Source: Candidatus Thioglobus sp. (lineage in GTDB: Bacteria; Pseudomonadota; Gammaproteobacteria; PS1; Pseudothioglobaceae). Taken from it: a stretch of DNA of 55,476 nucleotides. Location of the stretch: NCBI GenBank assembly GCA_028352435.1, contig JAOMMB010000005.1, forward strand, positions 1 to 55,476, given 5' to 3'. The notes beneath the pieces were generated by a model. That model ran no database searches. It saw only the letters and a program-made list of their open reading frames with translations, and was not told the origin of the DNA. Position 1 is the stretch's first letter. Each line of letters starts with the position of its first letter. The position numbers and the translations under genes were made by a program. Positions 25,527 through 33,765 of this stretch are shown one piece after another.

Positions 25527-25649
25527 CAGCAAATAAAGCGTATCTTAGTCTGTCAACCAAAGCTTTGTAAACAGCCAGTTAACATCGCTATAATTAAACT
25601 CTCATTTGAGGGTTTTTTAATGCATAGAAAAATATGATCAACGACAACG
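25527..25649 (+). repeat. Right flank repeat: decayed rpsT tail and smr start
   Basis: Second copy of the 19536-19662 segment. It still reads AAAGCTTTGTAA (K-A-L-stop as in S20), GTTAACATCGCTATAAT, the hairpin ACTCTC/GAGGGT with six T (one G-T pair), AATGC, and the start codon region of smr. Upstream the rpsT codons are frameshifted and no longer code. This is the border of the island and the authentic upstream region of smr; TTGTAA (25563-25568) with TATAAT (25589-25594 region) may serve as its promoter. Confidence 0.85.
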
Positions 25650-26116
25650 ACAAACAAATGTTTAGAGACAGTGTTGATGCTAATGCGCCTATCGATAAAG
25701 ACGGCGTAAACCCAAAAAACAATCAAGTCAAAAAAGCTGCATTCACGGCCTATAGCTATATCACTGAAGCCCGCTTGGATGGGTCACAAACTGTAGCCTA
25801 TGCCAAAAATGGCTTATCGACAAAAATTATTAAAAAAATGAAGCGCGGCGATATTGACCATGCGCCTTCATTAGATCTTCATGGGCTAACAACTGTTGAA
25901 GCATGTGAATCTATGAGTGAGTTCATGTATCGCCATCAGCATGAAAATTTTATTCATATTATTCATGGCAAGGGCTATCACTCTGGAAATGGCATGAGTA
26001 TCCTTAAAACCCAAGTTGTGAGCTTTTTAAATCAACACCCTCAAGTGCTGGCATTTAACTCTTGTCCTGATAAAGATGGTGGCGCTGGTGCAATCTTCGC
26101 CTTACTTAAGCAATAA
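25634..26116 (+). CDS. Smr-domain endonuclease-like protein
   Basis: 160 residues. The N-terminus MINDNDKQMFRDSVDANAPI is typical of YdaL/SmrA-like proteins, and the C-terminal Smr domain has its three signatures: LDLHGLT, HGKGYHSGNGMSILK and GGAGAIFALL. Smr domains resemble the C-terminus of MutS2 and cut nucleic acids; bacterial stand-alone members are linked to ribosome-collision rescue or DNA repair. The gene originally followed the rpsT terminator. xseA begins three bases after its stop. Confidence 0.9.
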   Translation: MINDNDKQMFRDSVDANAPIDKDGVNPKNNQVKKAAFTAYSYITEARLDGSQTVAYAKNGLSTKIIKKMKRGDIDHAPSLDLHGLTTVEACESMSEFMYRHQHENFIHIIHGKGYHSGNGMSILKTQVVSFLNQHPQVLAFNSCPDKDGGAGAIFALLKQ

Positions 26117-26119
26117 ATT

Positions 26120-27520
26120 ATGTTTAATTTAGATGAAATCTACAGTGTCTCCAGCTTTTTATCACTGTGTAATAAAACGGTTGAAGATAATATCCCTACT
26201 TGCTGGCTGCAAGGAGAGATTTCTAACTTGGTACGCCCTGCTTCTGGCCATTGGTATTTCTCATTAAAAGATAACAAGGCTCAAGTTCGCTGCGCCCTAT
26301 TTCGCCTCAATCAGCGCAATATTAAATTTACGCCTGAAAATGGCATGGAAGTTTTAGTGCGCGCTGCACCAACTCTTTATGAGGCACGAGGAGATTTTCA
26401 GCTTATTGTTCAACAGATTGAGCCAGTGGGTGCTGGTAATCTTAGTCTAGCCTTTGAGCAATTAAAAAACAAGCTTGCTGAAGAAGGCTTATTTGATCAG
26501 TCACATAAAAAAAATCTACCTACTCAAATCAATACTATTGGTGTTATTTCTTCATCAACTGGTGCAGTTATTCAAGATATTATTAGAGTATTAAATAAGC
26601 GCTATCCATTTGCTCATGTTTTATTATTTGACAGTATAGTACAAGGTCAAGGCTCATTTGAAAAAATTGGTCAAGCTATTATTGCAGCAGATAATTCTCA
26701 ACGCTGTGATGTGTTAATTGTTGCTCGAGGTGGTGGATCGCTAGAAGATCTTTGGGCCTTTAATGAGGAATCATTAGCGCGTATTATTTACAACACTAAA
26801 ACACCGATTATTAGCGCAATTGGCCATGAAACGGATACCACTATTGCTGATTTTGTAGCAGATGTTCGAGCTCCAACACCTAGTGCTGCAGCTATGTTGG
26901 CAACACCTGATAAGTTGGAAATACTTTCTTGTGTGGCAAAATTATCGACACAATTACACCACCAAGTTCTTCAAAATATACAACGTAAACAAGCTTACCT
27001 TGATCAGCTTAAGCTTAGAGTAGTTTCACCTGATAGACAATTAAACTATTTATCGCAACAACTTGATTATTTGTCACATCGACTGAGTGGATCCATAGCC
27101 AGTGTTATTGATACTCAAGAGTATAAATTAACAACATTACTTTCTAACTTGAAACAACATTCACCTAGCGTAAGAATTAAGCATTCTATTGCTATTAGCC
27201 AGTTGTCTGCTAATCAACTACATCGACAAATAAACCAGGTTGTTTATGAGAGTAAACAAACCTTAGCCCAATTAAACAGTCGACTGAAAAACGCGACATC
27301 ACAAATTATTAAGCAGCAACAAAATCAACTGGCTAGTCATGCCAATGCACTAGGGCATCTATCACCACTCAGCACTCTGTCAAGAGGTTATAGTATTACC
27401 GTGGGCAGTAAAAACCAAGTATTAACGTCAATTACTCATACCCAATCAGGGCAAACTATTAAAACACGTCTAAGTGATGGCGTCATTCATTCCAAGGTGG
27501 AAAAAATTGAAAAAAACTAA
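26120..27520 (+). CDS. xseA: Exodeoxyribonuclease VII large subunit
   Basis: 466 residues. The N-terminal OB fold (CWLQGEISNLVRPASGHWYFSLKD) is followed by the nuclease core with GVISSSTGAVIQDI, LIVARGGGSLEDLWAFNEE and SAIGHETDTTIADFVADVRAPTPSAAA, then a long coiled coil and the C-terminal SRGYSI segment. ExoVII degrades single-stranded DNA from both ends together with many copies of XseB, whose gene is not in the window. Ends inside the start of an M23 peptidase gene. Confidence 0.97.
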   Translation: MFNLDEIYSVSSFLSLCNKTVEDNIPTCWLQGEISNLVRPASGHWYFSLKDNKAQVRCALFRLNQRNIKFTPENGMEVLVRAAPTLYEARGDFQLIVQQIEPVGAGNLSLAFEQLKNKLAEEGLFDQSHKKNLPTQINTIGVISSSTGAVIQDIIRVLNKRYPFAHVLLFDSIVQGQGSFEKIGQAIIAADNSQRCDVLIVARGGGSLEDLWAFNEESLARIIYNTKTPIISAIGHETDTTIADFVADVRAPTPSAAAMLATPDKLEILSCVAKLSTQLHHQVLQNIQRKQAYLDQLKLRVVSPDRQLNYLSQQLDYLSHRLSGSIASVIDTQEYKLTTLLSNLKQHSPSVRIKHSIAISQLSANQLHRQINQVVYESKQTLAQLNSRLKNATSQIIKQQQNQLASHANALGHLSPLSTLSRGYSITVGSKNQVLTSITHTQSGQTIKTRLSDGVIHSKVEKIEKN

Positions 27521-28331
27521 ACTCTTATTATTCTTACTTTTACCCTTGAGCGTTTTGGCGAATATTAATGTCAAACATACACCCATACCAGGCGGCATAG
27601 CAGTAATTGATTTCTATACTAATCATTCCAACCCAAAAGCTTTTTATAATCAAATTCCAGTCTATACTCAGCGAGTAAATAATATGCATTGGCAAGCATT
27701 AGTTGGTATTCCTTTATTGGCTAAAATAGGCGAAAAAAAGATCACTATTAAAGATTTTTCGACACGTCATATTGCATTTAAAGTAACTGAACATAATTAC
27801 AAGAAGCAGTATATTACCCTGAAAGGAAAAAACAAAAAATACGTTAATCCAAATCTATTACACATGGATAGAATCAACCAAGAGCGTCCGATTCTTTCCA
27901 AAGCACGTAAAGTTTTTTCCAACACCATTATGAACAAAGAAACTTTCATTCGACCTGTATCAGGGGTTACCACAAGCCCCTTTGGATTTAAACGTTTTTA
28001 TAATGGGCAAGCTAGGCGACCTCATACAGGACTAGATTATGCAGGAGACATTGGTACTAAAATTAAAGCTTCTGGGGGCGGCAAGGTGATTGTTAGTGAT
28101 GAGTTTTTCTTTAACGGCAATGCTGTCTTTATTGATCATGGTCAGGGCCTGATTAGCGTTTATATTCATATGAATAAACGCCTAGTAGTACCTGGTCAAA
28201 TTGTAAAACAAGGGGATATCATCGGTACTATAGGTCAAACAGGTAGAGCTACAGGCCCTCATCTACATTTTGGAGTCTACCTTAACCAAACTGTTGTCAA
28301 TCCTAACTTATTAATTAATCATGAAATCTAA
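27507..28331 (+). CDS. Secreted M23 (LytM) peptidase with intact zinc site
   Basis: About 274 residues from TTG 27507, which gives a clean signal peptide KKTKLLLFLLLPLSVLA; longer starts lie within xseA. The C-terminal M23 domain (about 160-270) has the active motifs: RPHTGLDYAG (H and D ligands) and HLHFG, so unlike the NlpD-like protein at 13612 it should cut peptidoglycan peptide cross-bridges. The N-terminal domain resembles the periplasmic M23 peptidases found next to xseA in other gammaproteobacteria. Its stop overlaps the RDD gene. Confidence 0.88.
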   Translation: MKKTKLLLFLLLPLSVLANINVKHTPIPGGIAVIDFYTNHSNPKAFYNQIPVYTQRVNNMHWQALVGIPLLAKIGEKKITIKDFSTRHIAFKVTEHNYKKQYITLKGKNKKYVNPNLLHMDRINQERPILSKARKVFSNTIMNKETFIRPVSGVTTSPFGFKRFYNGQARRPHTGLDYAGDIGTKIKASGGGKVIVSDEFFFNGNAVFIDHGQGLISVYIHMNKRLVVPGQIVKQGDIIGTIGQTGRATGPHLHFGVYLNQTVVNPNLLINHEI

Positions 28332-28731
28332 CGTCTCATTTTTGCGCCGACTTGGTGCTATGTTTTACGACACTTGCCTAACCTTTTCTTTAGTCTTTTT
28401 TGTTGGGATGGTTGCCAATGCATTATTTGGTGATATGGGAGGTGCTTTTTTCTATCTAATCACTCTACCCAGTGTTTATTTATACTTTACTATGTCATGG
28501 GTTAAAGGGCGCCAAACCGTCGGAATGAAAGCTTGGAAATTTCAAGTTATACAAAACAATCAATCTTCTCATAAAAGGAAAACTATCACCCATCAACAAG
28601 CATTTATTCGCTTTATGTTAGGATTTATATCTTTTTTAACGCTTGGTGCTGGGTTTATTTATCAAGTATTTAACCGAAATAACCTAGCTTGGCATGACCA
28701 AATTTCTCATACTTTGTTGGTGAAAAATTGA
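28321..28731 (+). CDS. RDD-family membrane protein
   Basis: 136 residues. The RRLGAMFYDTCLTFS opening has the paired Arg and the Asp that name the RDD family (RRLGA then YD), followed by hydrophobic helices and the VKGRQTVGMKAWKFQVI loop and AWHDQISHT end. Function unknown; some relatives act in ion exchange. The ATG overlaps the end of the M23 gene by 11 bases. Confidence 0.85.
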   Translation: MKSNVSFLRRLGAMFYDTCLTFSLVFFVGMVANALFGDMGGAFFYLITLPSVYLYFTMSWVKGRQTVGMKAWKFQVIQNNQSSHKRKTITHQQAFIRFMLGFISFLTLGAGFIYQVFNRNNLAWHDQISHTLLVKN

Positions 28732-28759
28732 CTTACATCAATAAAGTAAAAAAAATTTG

Positions 28760-28768
28760 TGATATAAT
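28760..28768 (+). promoter_or_regulatory. Extended -10 promoter of the small membrane gene
   Basis: TGATATAAT is a perfect extended -10 element; no -35 is evident. Transcription would start near 28775, 23 bases before the ATG at 28798. Confidence 0.6.
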
Positions 28769-28797
28769 ATTTTTAATTGATTCATCAAGGTAAAAGA

Positions 28798-29037
28798 ATG
28801 AGTTCTTCAGTAGATAATAGCAGTTTAAGAGGAAATATTTTAATGATTAGCGCTTTGGCGATCTCTTTATTAGCACCTTTGGCTTTGATCATACTTTCAT
28901 ACACCAAAATTATTTCTGGGACTGCTGAATATGTTGCAGCTTTTGGAGTAGTTGCCTCTACCGTCTATATTATTGGTGGCTCAGTCTGGATGTTTTTACA
29001 AGATGCTCAAGATGGTAAAAATCTTGCAGATGGTTAA
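28798..29037 (+). CDS. Small two-helix membrane protein, unknown
   Basis: 79 residues from the ATG at 28798, preceded by AAGG nine bases upstream; a longer start at 28777 would coincide with the predicted transcription start. Two hydrophobic helices, about 14-40 and 46-66, and a short acidic tail (LQDAQDGKNLADG). I do not recognise the family. It has its own promoter and a perfect terminator 32 bases after its stop, so it looks like a separately expressed small protein rather than a member of the ftsB operon. Confidence 0.7.
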   Translation: MSSSVDNSSLRGNILMISALAISLLAPLALIILSYTKIISGTAEYVAAFGVVASTVYIIGGSVWMFLQDAQDGKNLADG

Positions 29038-29052
29038 TTCATTAAATAAATT

Positions 29053-29388
29053 GTGAATATTGATCCTTTAAAAAAGCCAAATAGACTATTTGGCTTTTTT
29101 TATCGCTACTGGATTAGTATTATTTTGCTTATCGTTTTAGCAACCCTGGTACGTCAAAACTTTGTCATTAATACATTCCCTTTTGATATAAACGAAAAGC
29201 AGGCAATTCTTAAAGAAAATCTAGCGGTTAATCAGCAGCTAGAACAAGATAACTTAAAGCTTCAGCTAGAATTAAATGCAAAATCAGATGAAAAATTAGA
29301 AATTTTAGAATCCATGGCTAGACATAAATTTGGCCTCATTAAGCCTGGAGAAAAATACTACCAAATCAGTATTTCTGATCCAGATTAA
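29053..29388 (+). CDS. ftsB: Cell division protein FtsB
   Basis: 111 residues from a GTG. A membrane helix (about 20-37) leads to a periplasmic coiled coil (about 52-90) ending in ESMARHKFGLIKPGEKYYQI, the DivIC/FtsB signature. FtsB forms a trimer with FtsL and FtsQ that activates septal synthesis; ftsQ lies downstream in the same run. ftsB-ispD-ispF is the usual gammaproteobacterial order. Codons 6-16 contain a perfect terminator hairpin, so read-through from upstream would be blocked unless translation melts it. No Shine-Dalgarno is seen. Confidence 0.88.
   Translation: MNIDPLKKPNRLFGFFYRYWISIILLIVLATLVRQNFVINTFPFDINEKQAILKENLAVNQQLEQDNLKLQLELNAKSDEKLEILESMARHKFGLIKPGEKYYQISISDPD
29070..29101 (+). 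terminator. Perfect intrinsic terminator within the 5' end of ftsB
   Basis: A 14-bp stem without mismatch, 29070-29083 with 29087-29100, has a GAC loop and ends in seven T. It follows the small membrane gene by 32 bases and encodes codons 6-16 of ftsB. It fits the terminator of the upstream gene, yet lies 17 bases inside the ftsB reading frame. Confidence 0.85.
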
Positions 29389-29442
29389 AACTAGCATCGC
29401 TTGGGTATAATAAAAAAATAATCCACTCTAATTTTATGCTTT

Positions 29443-30141
29443 ATGCCAACTGATCATTGTTATCTTGTTGTACCTGCCAGTGGAGTTGGAACAAGAATGC
29501 AGTCGAACATCTCTAAGCAATATTTGCAACTAGACAATGGTTTGAGTGTTCTTGACCAAACTCTATCAACCTTATTAAATATTAAAAAAATTAAAGGCTG
29601 TGTGGTAGCAATTTCTGAGCAAGACAGTTTGTTTAGCTCTTCTCAGTTTTATAATCATCCTAAGCTTTTAACCACTACTATTGGTGGCAAAGAACGCTAT
29701 CATTCAGTGATTAATGCTCTCAATGCTTTAAAGCCTTTCATTAAAGACAATGATTGGGTTTTAGTACATGACGCTGCTCGCCCCTGTATAGAGGTTAAAG
29801 ATGTTGAAAATCTTATCCAACAACTTGAGAATCAAAAAGTTGGTGGATTGTTAGCAACTAAAGTGGTTGACACTATTAAAAAATCTAGTCATCAAATGAT
29901 TGAGTCTACTATTGATAGAAGTAATCTTTGGCAAGCTCAAACACCACAGATGTATCGATTTGGTATATTACTACACGCATTAAATACTGCTTATAATGAT
30001 GGTATTAATGTTACAGACGAAGCAAGTGCCATCGAACATTTGGGTTTAGATTCTTTATTGGTTGAATCTTCAAAAACCAATATTAAGATCACCAATCCAG
30101 ATGATATGGCTTTAGCTAATTTTTATTTAAATAAATCATAG
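29443..30141 (+). CDS. ispD: 2-C-methyl-D-erythritol 4-phosphate cytidylyltransferase
   Basis: MEP-pathway enzyme that joins CTP to MEP. 232 residues. The glycine-rich N-terminus VPASGVGTRMQSNISKQYLQL, with catalytic Arg and Lys, and VLVHDAARPCI and WQAQTPQMY motifs are all present. It is 54 bases after ftsB, with a TATAAT at 29407-29412 that could add transcription, and six bases before ispF. Confidence 0.96.
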   Translation: MPTDHCYLVVPASGVGTRMQSNISKQYLQLDNGLSVLDQTLSTLLNIKKIKGCVVAISEQDSLFSSSQFYNHPKLLTTTIGGKERYHSVINALNALKPFIKDNDWVLVHDAARPCIEVKDVENLIQQLENQKVGGLLATKVVDTIKKSSHQMIESTIDRSNLWQAQTPQMYRFGILLHALNTAYNDGINVTDEASAIEHLGLDSLLVESSKTNIKITNPDDMALANFYLNKS

Positions 30142-30146
30142 ATCTC

Positions 30147-30620
30147 ATGAAAATTAAAACTGGCTTAGGTCAAGATTCACATGCCTTTGAGGACAATCAT
30201 AAGGCTTTATTATTAGCAGGGGTTAATTTCAAGCATGCACAAGGCTTGCGAGCTAATAGCGATGGTGATGTATTATTTCATGCCTTAACCAATGCTGTTT
30301 CTTCTATTACTGGTATCAATATATTAGGTGAAATAGCAGACAATCTTTGCAAGCAAGGAATTACTGATAGTGGTGAATATTTGAAATTAGCCCTTCAAGA
30401 CTTACAAGATTGGCAAGTACAACATATTGCTGTTTCTATAGAATGCTTGACGCCAAAAATCTCACCCTTTATTACTGATATGAAAACAAATATAGCCAAG
30501 TTGTTTAACATATCACCTAATGATGTTGGTATTACTGCAACTACTGGCGAAGGATTAACTGCGTTTGGTAGAGGTGAAGGTATTCAGGTACTTTGCATCA
30601 TTAGCGCCCTTAAACTATGA
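30147..30620 (+). CDS. ispF: 2-C-methyl-D-erythritol 2,4-cyclodiphosphate synthase
   Basis: MEP-pathway cyclase, a homotrimer with a zinc at each interface. 157 residues. GLGQDSHAF holds the DxH zinc ligands; SDGDVLFHALTNAV holds the third; TTGEGLTAFGRGEG closes the CDP site. The stop overlaps the murC ATG by four bases (ATGA), so the MEP genes are translationally joined to peptidoglycan genes. Confidence 0.96.
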   Translation: MKIKTGLGQDSHAFEDNHKALLLAGVNFKHAQGLRANSDGDVLFHALTNAVSSITGINILGEIADNLCKQGITDSGEYLKLALQDLQDWQVQHIAVSIECLTPKISPFITDMKTNIAKLFNISPNDVGITATTGEGLTAFGRGEGIQVLCIISALKL

Positions 30621-32038
30621 AAGATTTAAGACAGGTCTCCAAATCTAGAATCAGTAAAATTCATTTTATTGGTATTGGTGGCTCTGGTATGAGTGGTATT
30701 GCTGAAGTGTTGCATAACCTAGGTTATCAAATTTCTGGCTCAGACATTCATCAAAATAGTATCACTGACAGACTATCAAAGATGGGCTGTAAGATTCACT
30801 TCAAGCATGATGCTCATAATATTGATAATGTGCAAGCAGTGGTTGTATCCAGTGCTATTAGCTCTAGTAATCCTGAGCTAGTAAGCGCACAAAAGTTACA
30901 TATTCCAGTTGTTCCTAGAGCCGAAATGCTGGCTGAAATTATGCGCTTTCGTTTTGGTATTGCCGTTGCTGGCACACATGGAAAGACAACCACAACGAGT
31001 ATTATTTCTCACATTCTTAATCATGCTGAGCTTGACCCTACTTACATTATTGGTGGTATTTTAAATTCGACTGGCGTGAACGCTAAATTAGGCGAGAGTG
31101 ATTATTTAATTGCTGAAGCGGATGAGTCGGATGCATCTTTTTTGCATTTGCAGCCTATGCTTAGCGTAATCACTAATGTTGACCAAGATCACATGGCGAC
31201 CTATGACAACAATTACCAACAATTAAAAGATACTTTTGTTAGTTTCACCTCAAACCTACCCTTTTACGGTGCTTGTATTCTTTGTAGTGATGACCAAGGT
31301 GTGCGTGATATTACTAACGACATCCATCGCCCTATGATTAGCTATGGCTTTAATTCAGATGCTGATATACGTGCTATTAATGTCAAACAGGTTGGTATGC
31401 AAATGCACTTTGACGTTGTTCACACTCGGGACAATTCAAAATACAACAATCCTTACCCAATTCAGCTTAACCTTATTGGCAAGCATAACATTCTTAATAC
31501 CTTGGCTGCTATTGGTGTTTGCTGTGAACTCAATATTGACATCAATATTATCCAGTCTGCGCTTAACCATTTCTCTGGCGTCGCTAGAAGATTAGATCAC
31601 CATGGTCAGCTATCAATCCAAGGTCATTCAATTGATTTTTTTGATGATTATGGACATCACCCTGTTGAAATTAATGCCATTTTTGACTCACTTAAGAACA
31701 CCTACCCTGATAGACGTCTTGTGGTAATTTTTCAGCCACATCGTTACTCTAGAACCAGAGACTTGTTTGATGATTTTGCTCGTATTTTAAGTCTTGCAGA
31801 TGGCTTGATCTTGTTAGATATTTACCCTGCAAGCGAAGATCCAATTGCTCAAATTAGTAGTTCAACACTAGCTGAATCTATCAGAAAGCGCTCAACATTA
31901 AACCCAGTTGTAATCAAGAATGCAAAAGAAGTTTTAAAAGTGTTGCCTCATATTATTAATGAAAATGACGTTTTACTGACTCTAGGTGCGGGTGATATTC
32001 ACACAATGCCTGGTTTACTAAAATCAACTTACGGCTAA
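30617..32038 (+). CDS. murC: UDP-N-acetylmuramate--L-alanine ligase
   Basis: Adds L-alanine to UDP-MurNAc, the first peptide step of cell wall synthesis. 473 residues. IGIGGSGMSGIAEVL is the UDP-binding start, AGTHGKTTTTS the ATP P-loop, and HHPVEINA and FQPHRYSRTRD the conserved C-terminal blocks. In standard dcw clusters murC follows murG; here it follows ispF directly. Confidence 0.97.
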   Translation: MKDLRQVSKSRISKIHFIGIGGSGMSGIAEVLHNLGYQISGSDIHQNSITDRLSKMGCKIHFKHDAHNIDNVQAVVVSSAISSSNPELVSAQKLHIPVVPRAEMLAEIMRFRFGIAVAGTHGKTTTTSIISHILNHAELDPTYIIGGILNSTGVNAKLGESDYLIAEADESDASFLHLQPMLSVITNVDQDHMATYDNNYQQLKDTFVSFTSNLPFYGACILCSDDQGVRDITNDIHRPMISYGFNSDADIRAINVKQVGMQMHFDVVHTRDNSKYNNPYPIQLNLIGKHNILNTLAAIGVCCELNIDINIIQSALNHFSGVARRLDHHGQLSIQGHSIDFFDDYGHHPVEINAIFDSLKNTYPDRRLVVIFQPHRYSRTRDLFDDFARILSLADGLILLDIYPASEDPIAQISSSTLAESIRKRSTLNPVVIKNAKEVLKVLPHIINENDVLLTLGAGDIHTMPGLLKSTYG

Positions 32039-32047
32039 AGTGCTAGA

Positions 32048-32881
32048 ATGATAAAACATAGCGAACCCATGACCTCACATTGCTCTTTACGAGCTGGCGG
32101 ATTGGCGCAGGATTTTTTTGTCCCAAATAACATTCAAGCACTTGTTGATTTTCTAAAATCTAATACTAAGCCTATATTATTTATAGGGCTGGGTAGTAAT
32201 ATTCTAATTCGCGATCAAGGGTTCCAAGGTGTTATCATTAAACTAACCCAACTTAAATCTTTGTCAATTAACCAATCTTGCATCACCTCAGAAGCTGGTG
32301 CAACACTGGCAAAATTATCTAGATTTACATTAGAAAAAAACTTTTTTGGAGCGGAGTTTCTAAGTGCTATTCCTGGCACTATTGGCGGTGCTTTAGCTAT
32401 GAATGCGGGTGCTTTTGGTTCCGAAATATGGCAGTTTGTTAAGCGTGTTCGTACAGTTAACAAATCAGGTGAGCTGTTTTGGCGCCAGCCTTGTGATTTT
32501 GATATTCTCTATCGACAAATTACACCTTTACATCCTCATGAATATTTTATTTCAGTAGAGTTAGAGTTCAATTCAGTCTCTTCTAATCTCAGCATTCAGA
32601 AGCTTCTCAAGAAAAGAAATGATTCTCAACCTATTGGCTTGCCTAGCTGTGGCAGTGTCTTTAAAAACCCTAGAGATAATTATGCTGCTGAACTGATTGA
32701 AAAATCTAATCTAAAGGGTTTTTGTATTGGTGGCGCTTGTGTGTCTGAAAAGCATGCTAATTTTATTATTAATCACAATAAAGCTAGTGCTGCTGATATT
32801 GAGAATTTAGTGATTCATATTCAACAAACCGTAAGATCAAACTTTAAAATTGATTTAGAAACAGAGTTAAAAATTATATGA
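32048..32881 (+). CDS. murB: UDP-N-acetylenolpyruvoylglucosamine reductase
   Basis: FAD/NADPH enzyme that makes UDP-MurNAc. 277 residues, the short type II form without the extra loop of E. coli MurB. The N-terminal SLRAGG, the LGLGSNILI-like block (LFIGLGSNILIRDQG), the IPGTIGGALAMNAGAFG segment, and the catalytic serine region PSCGSVFKNP are visible. Nine bases after murC, four-base overlap with ddl. Confidence 0.96.
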   Translation: MIKHSEPMTSHCSLRAGGLAQDFFVPNNIQALVDFLKSNTKPILFIGLGSNILIRDQGFQGVIIKLTQLKSLSINQSCITSEAGATLAKLSRFTLEKNFFGAEFLSAIPGTIGGALAMNAGAFGSEIWQFVKRVRTVNKSGELFWRQPCDFDILYRQITPLHPHEYFISVELEFNSVSSNLSIQKLLKKRNDSQPIGLPSCGSVFKNPRDNYAAELIEKSNLKGFCIGGACVSEKHANFIINHNKASAADIENLVIHIQQTVRSNFKIDLETELKII

Positions 32882-33765
32882 TTGCTGTATTAATGGGGGG
32901 TAATTCTGCTGAGAGAGAAATATCTTTAAATAGTGGTGAAGCTGTTTATCAGGCACTTAAATCTCAACAAATTGATTGTTTTAAATTTGACTGGAAGGAT
33001 GACAATTTAGATAATTTATGGTCTCAAGAATTTAATTTGGCTTTTGTTGTTCTACATGGTCGTGGTGGTGAAGATGGCGCTATTCAGAAGTTACTAGAAG
33101 CTCGAAATATTTCTTATACTGGATCCAATGCAGATGCAAGCGCCAAAGGCATGGATAAACATTTAAGTAAGGAAATTTGGAAAGCCTCTAATCTACCATT
33201 AGCGCCGTCTATAGTTGCCATCTATAACATGACATTACCTATAATTAACTTCCCGCTACCCTGGGCTATAAAGCCTGTGTCAGAAGGCTCTAGCATAGGT
33301 ATCAGTAAAGTAACTAATCCTGATCAATTAGATGAAGCTTTAGCGCTCGCTTGGCGCTATGATGACCGAGTTTTAATTGAGCAATGGATAGAGGGCGAAG
33401 AATACACAGTTACTATATTAGGCAAGGATGCTCTACCTGTAATTAAAATTGTTGCAGATCAGGATTTTTACAACTATGATTCTAAATACCTGTCAAGCAC
33501 CACCCAATACCTTTGCCCCTGTAGTTTAACAGAAAATCAAGAGAATCAGCTTAAAGAGATAGCGCTAAAGGCTTTTCAAGCTATAGGTGCTAATGGCTGG
33601 GGGAGGATTGATTTTATTTTAGACAAAGATAATTCACCCTTCTTACTTGAAATTAACACTGTTCCAGGAATGACGTCTCATTCTCTAGTGCCAATGGCTG
33701 CAAAAGCAGCAGGAATTACTTTTGAGCAATTAGTTCAGCGGATTACTCATGAAGCTGAAAAGTAA
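32878..33765 (+). CDS. ddl: D-alanine--D-alanine ligase
   Basis: ATP-grasp enzyme that makes D-Ala-D-Ala for peptidoglycan. 295 residues, the DdlB type. VLMGGNSAEREISLNSG is the N-terminal signature, HGRGGEDG the substrate loop, PVSEGSSIGISKV the P-loop-like segment, and EINTVPGMTSHSLVP the metal-binding C-terminal motif. Overlaps murB by four bases and ftsQ by 17. Confidence 0.97.
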   Translation: MIAVLMGGNSAEREISLNSGEAVYQALKSQQIDCFKFDWKDDNLDNLWSQEFNLAFVVLHGRGGEDGAIQKLLEARNISYTGSNADASAKGMDKHLSKEIWKASNLPLAPSIVAIYNMTLPIINFPLPWAIKPVSEGSSIGISKVTNPDQLDEALALAWRYDDRVLIEQWIEGEEYTVTILGKDALPVIKIVADQDFYNYDSKYLSSTTQYLCPCSLTENQENQLKEIALKAFQAIGANGWGRIDFILDKDNSPFLLEINTVPGMTSHSLVPMAAKAAGITFEQLVQRITHEAEK

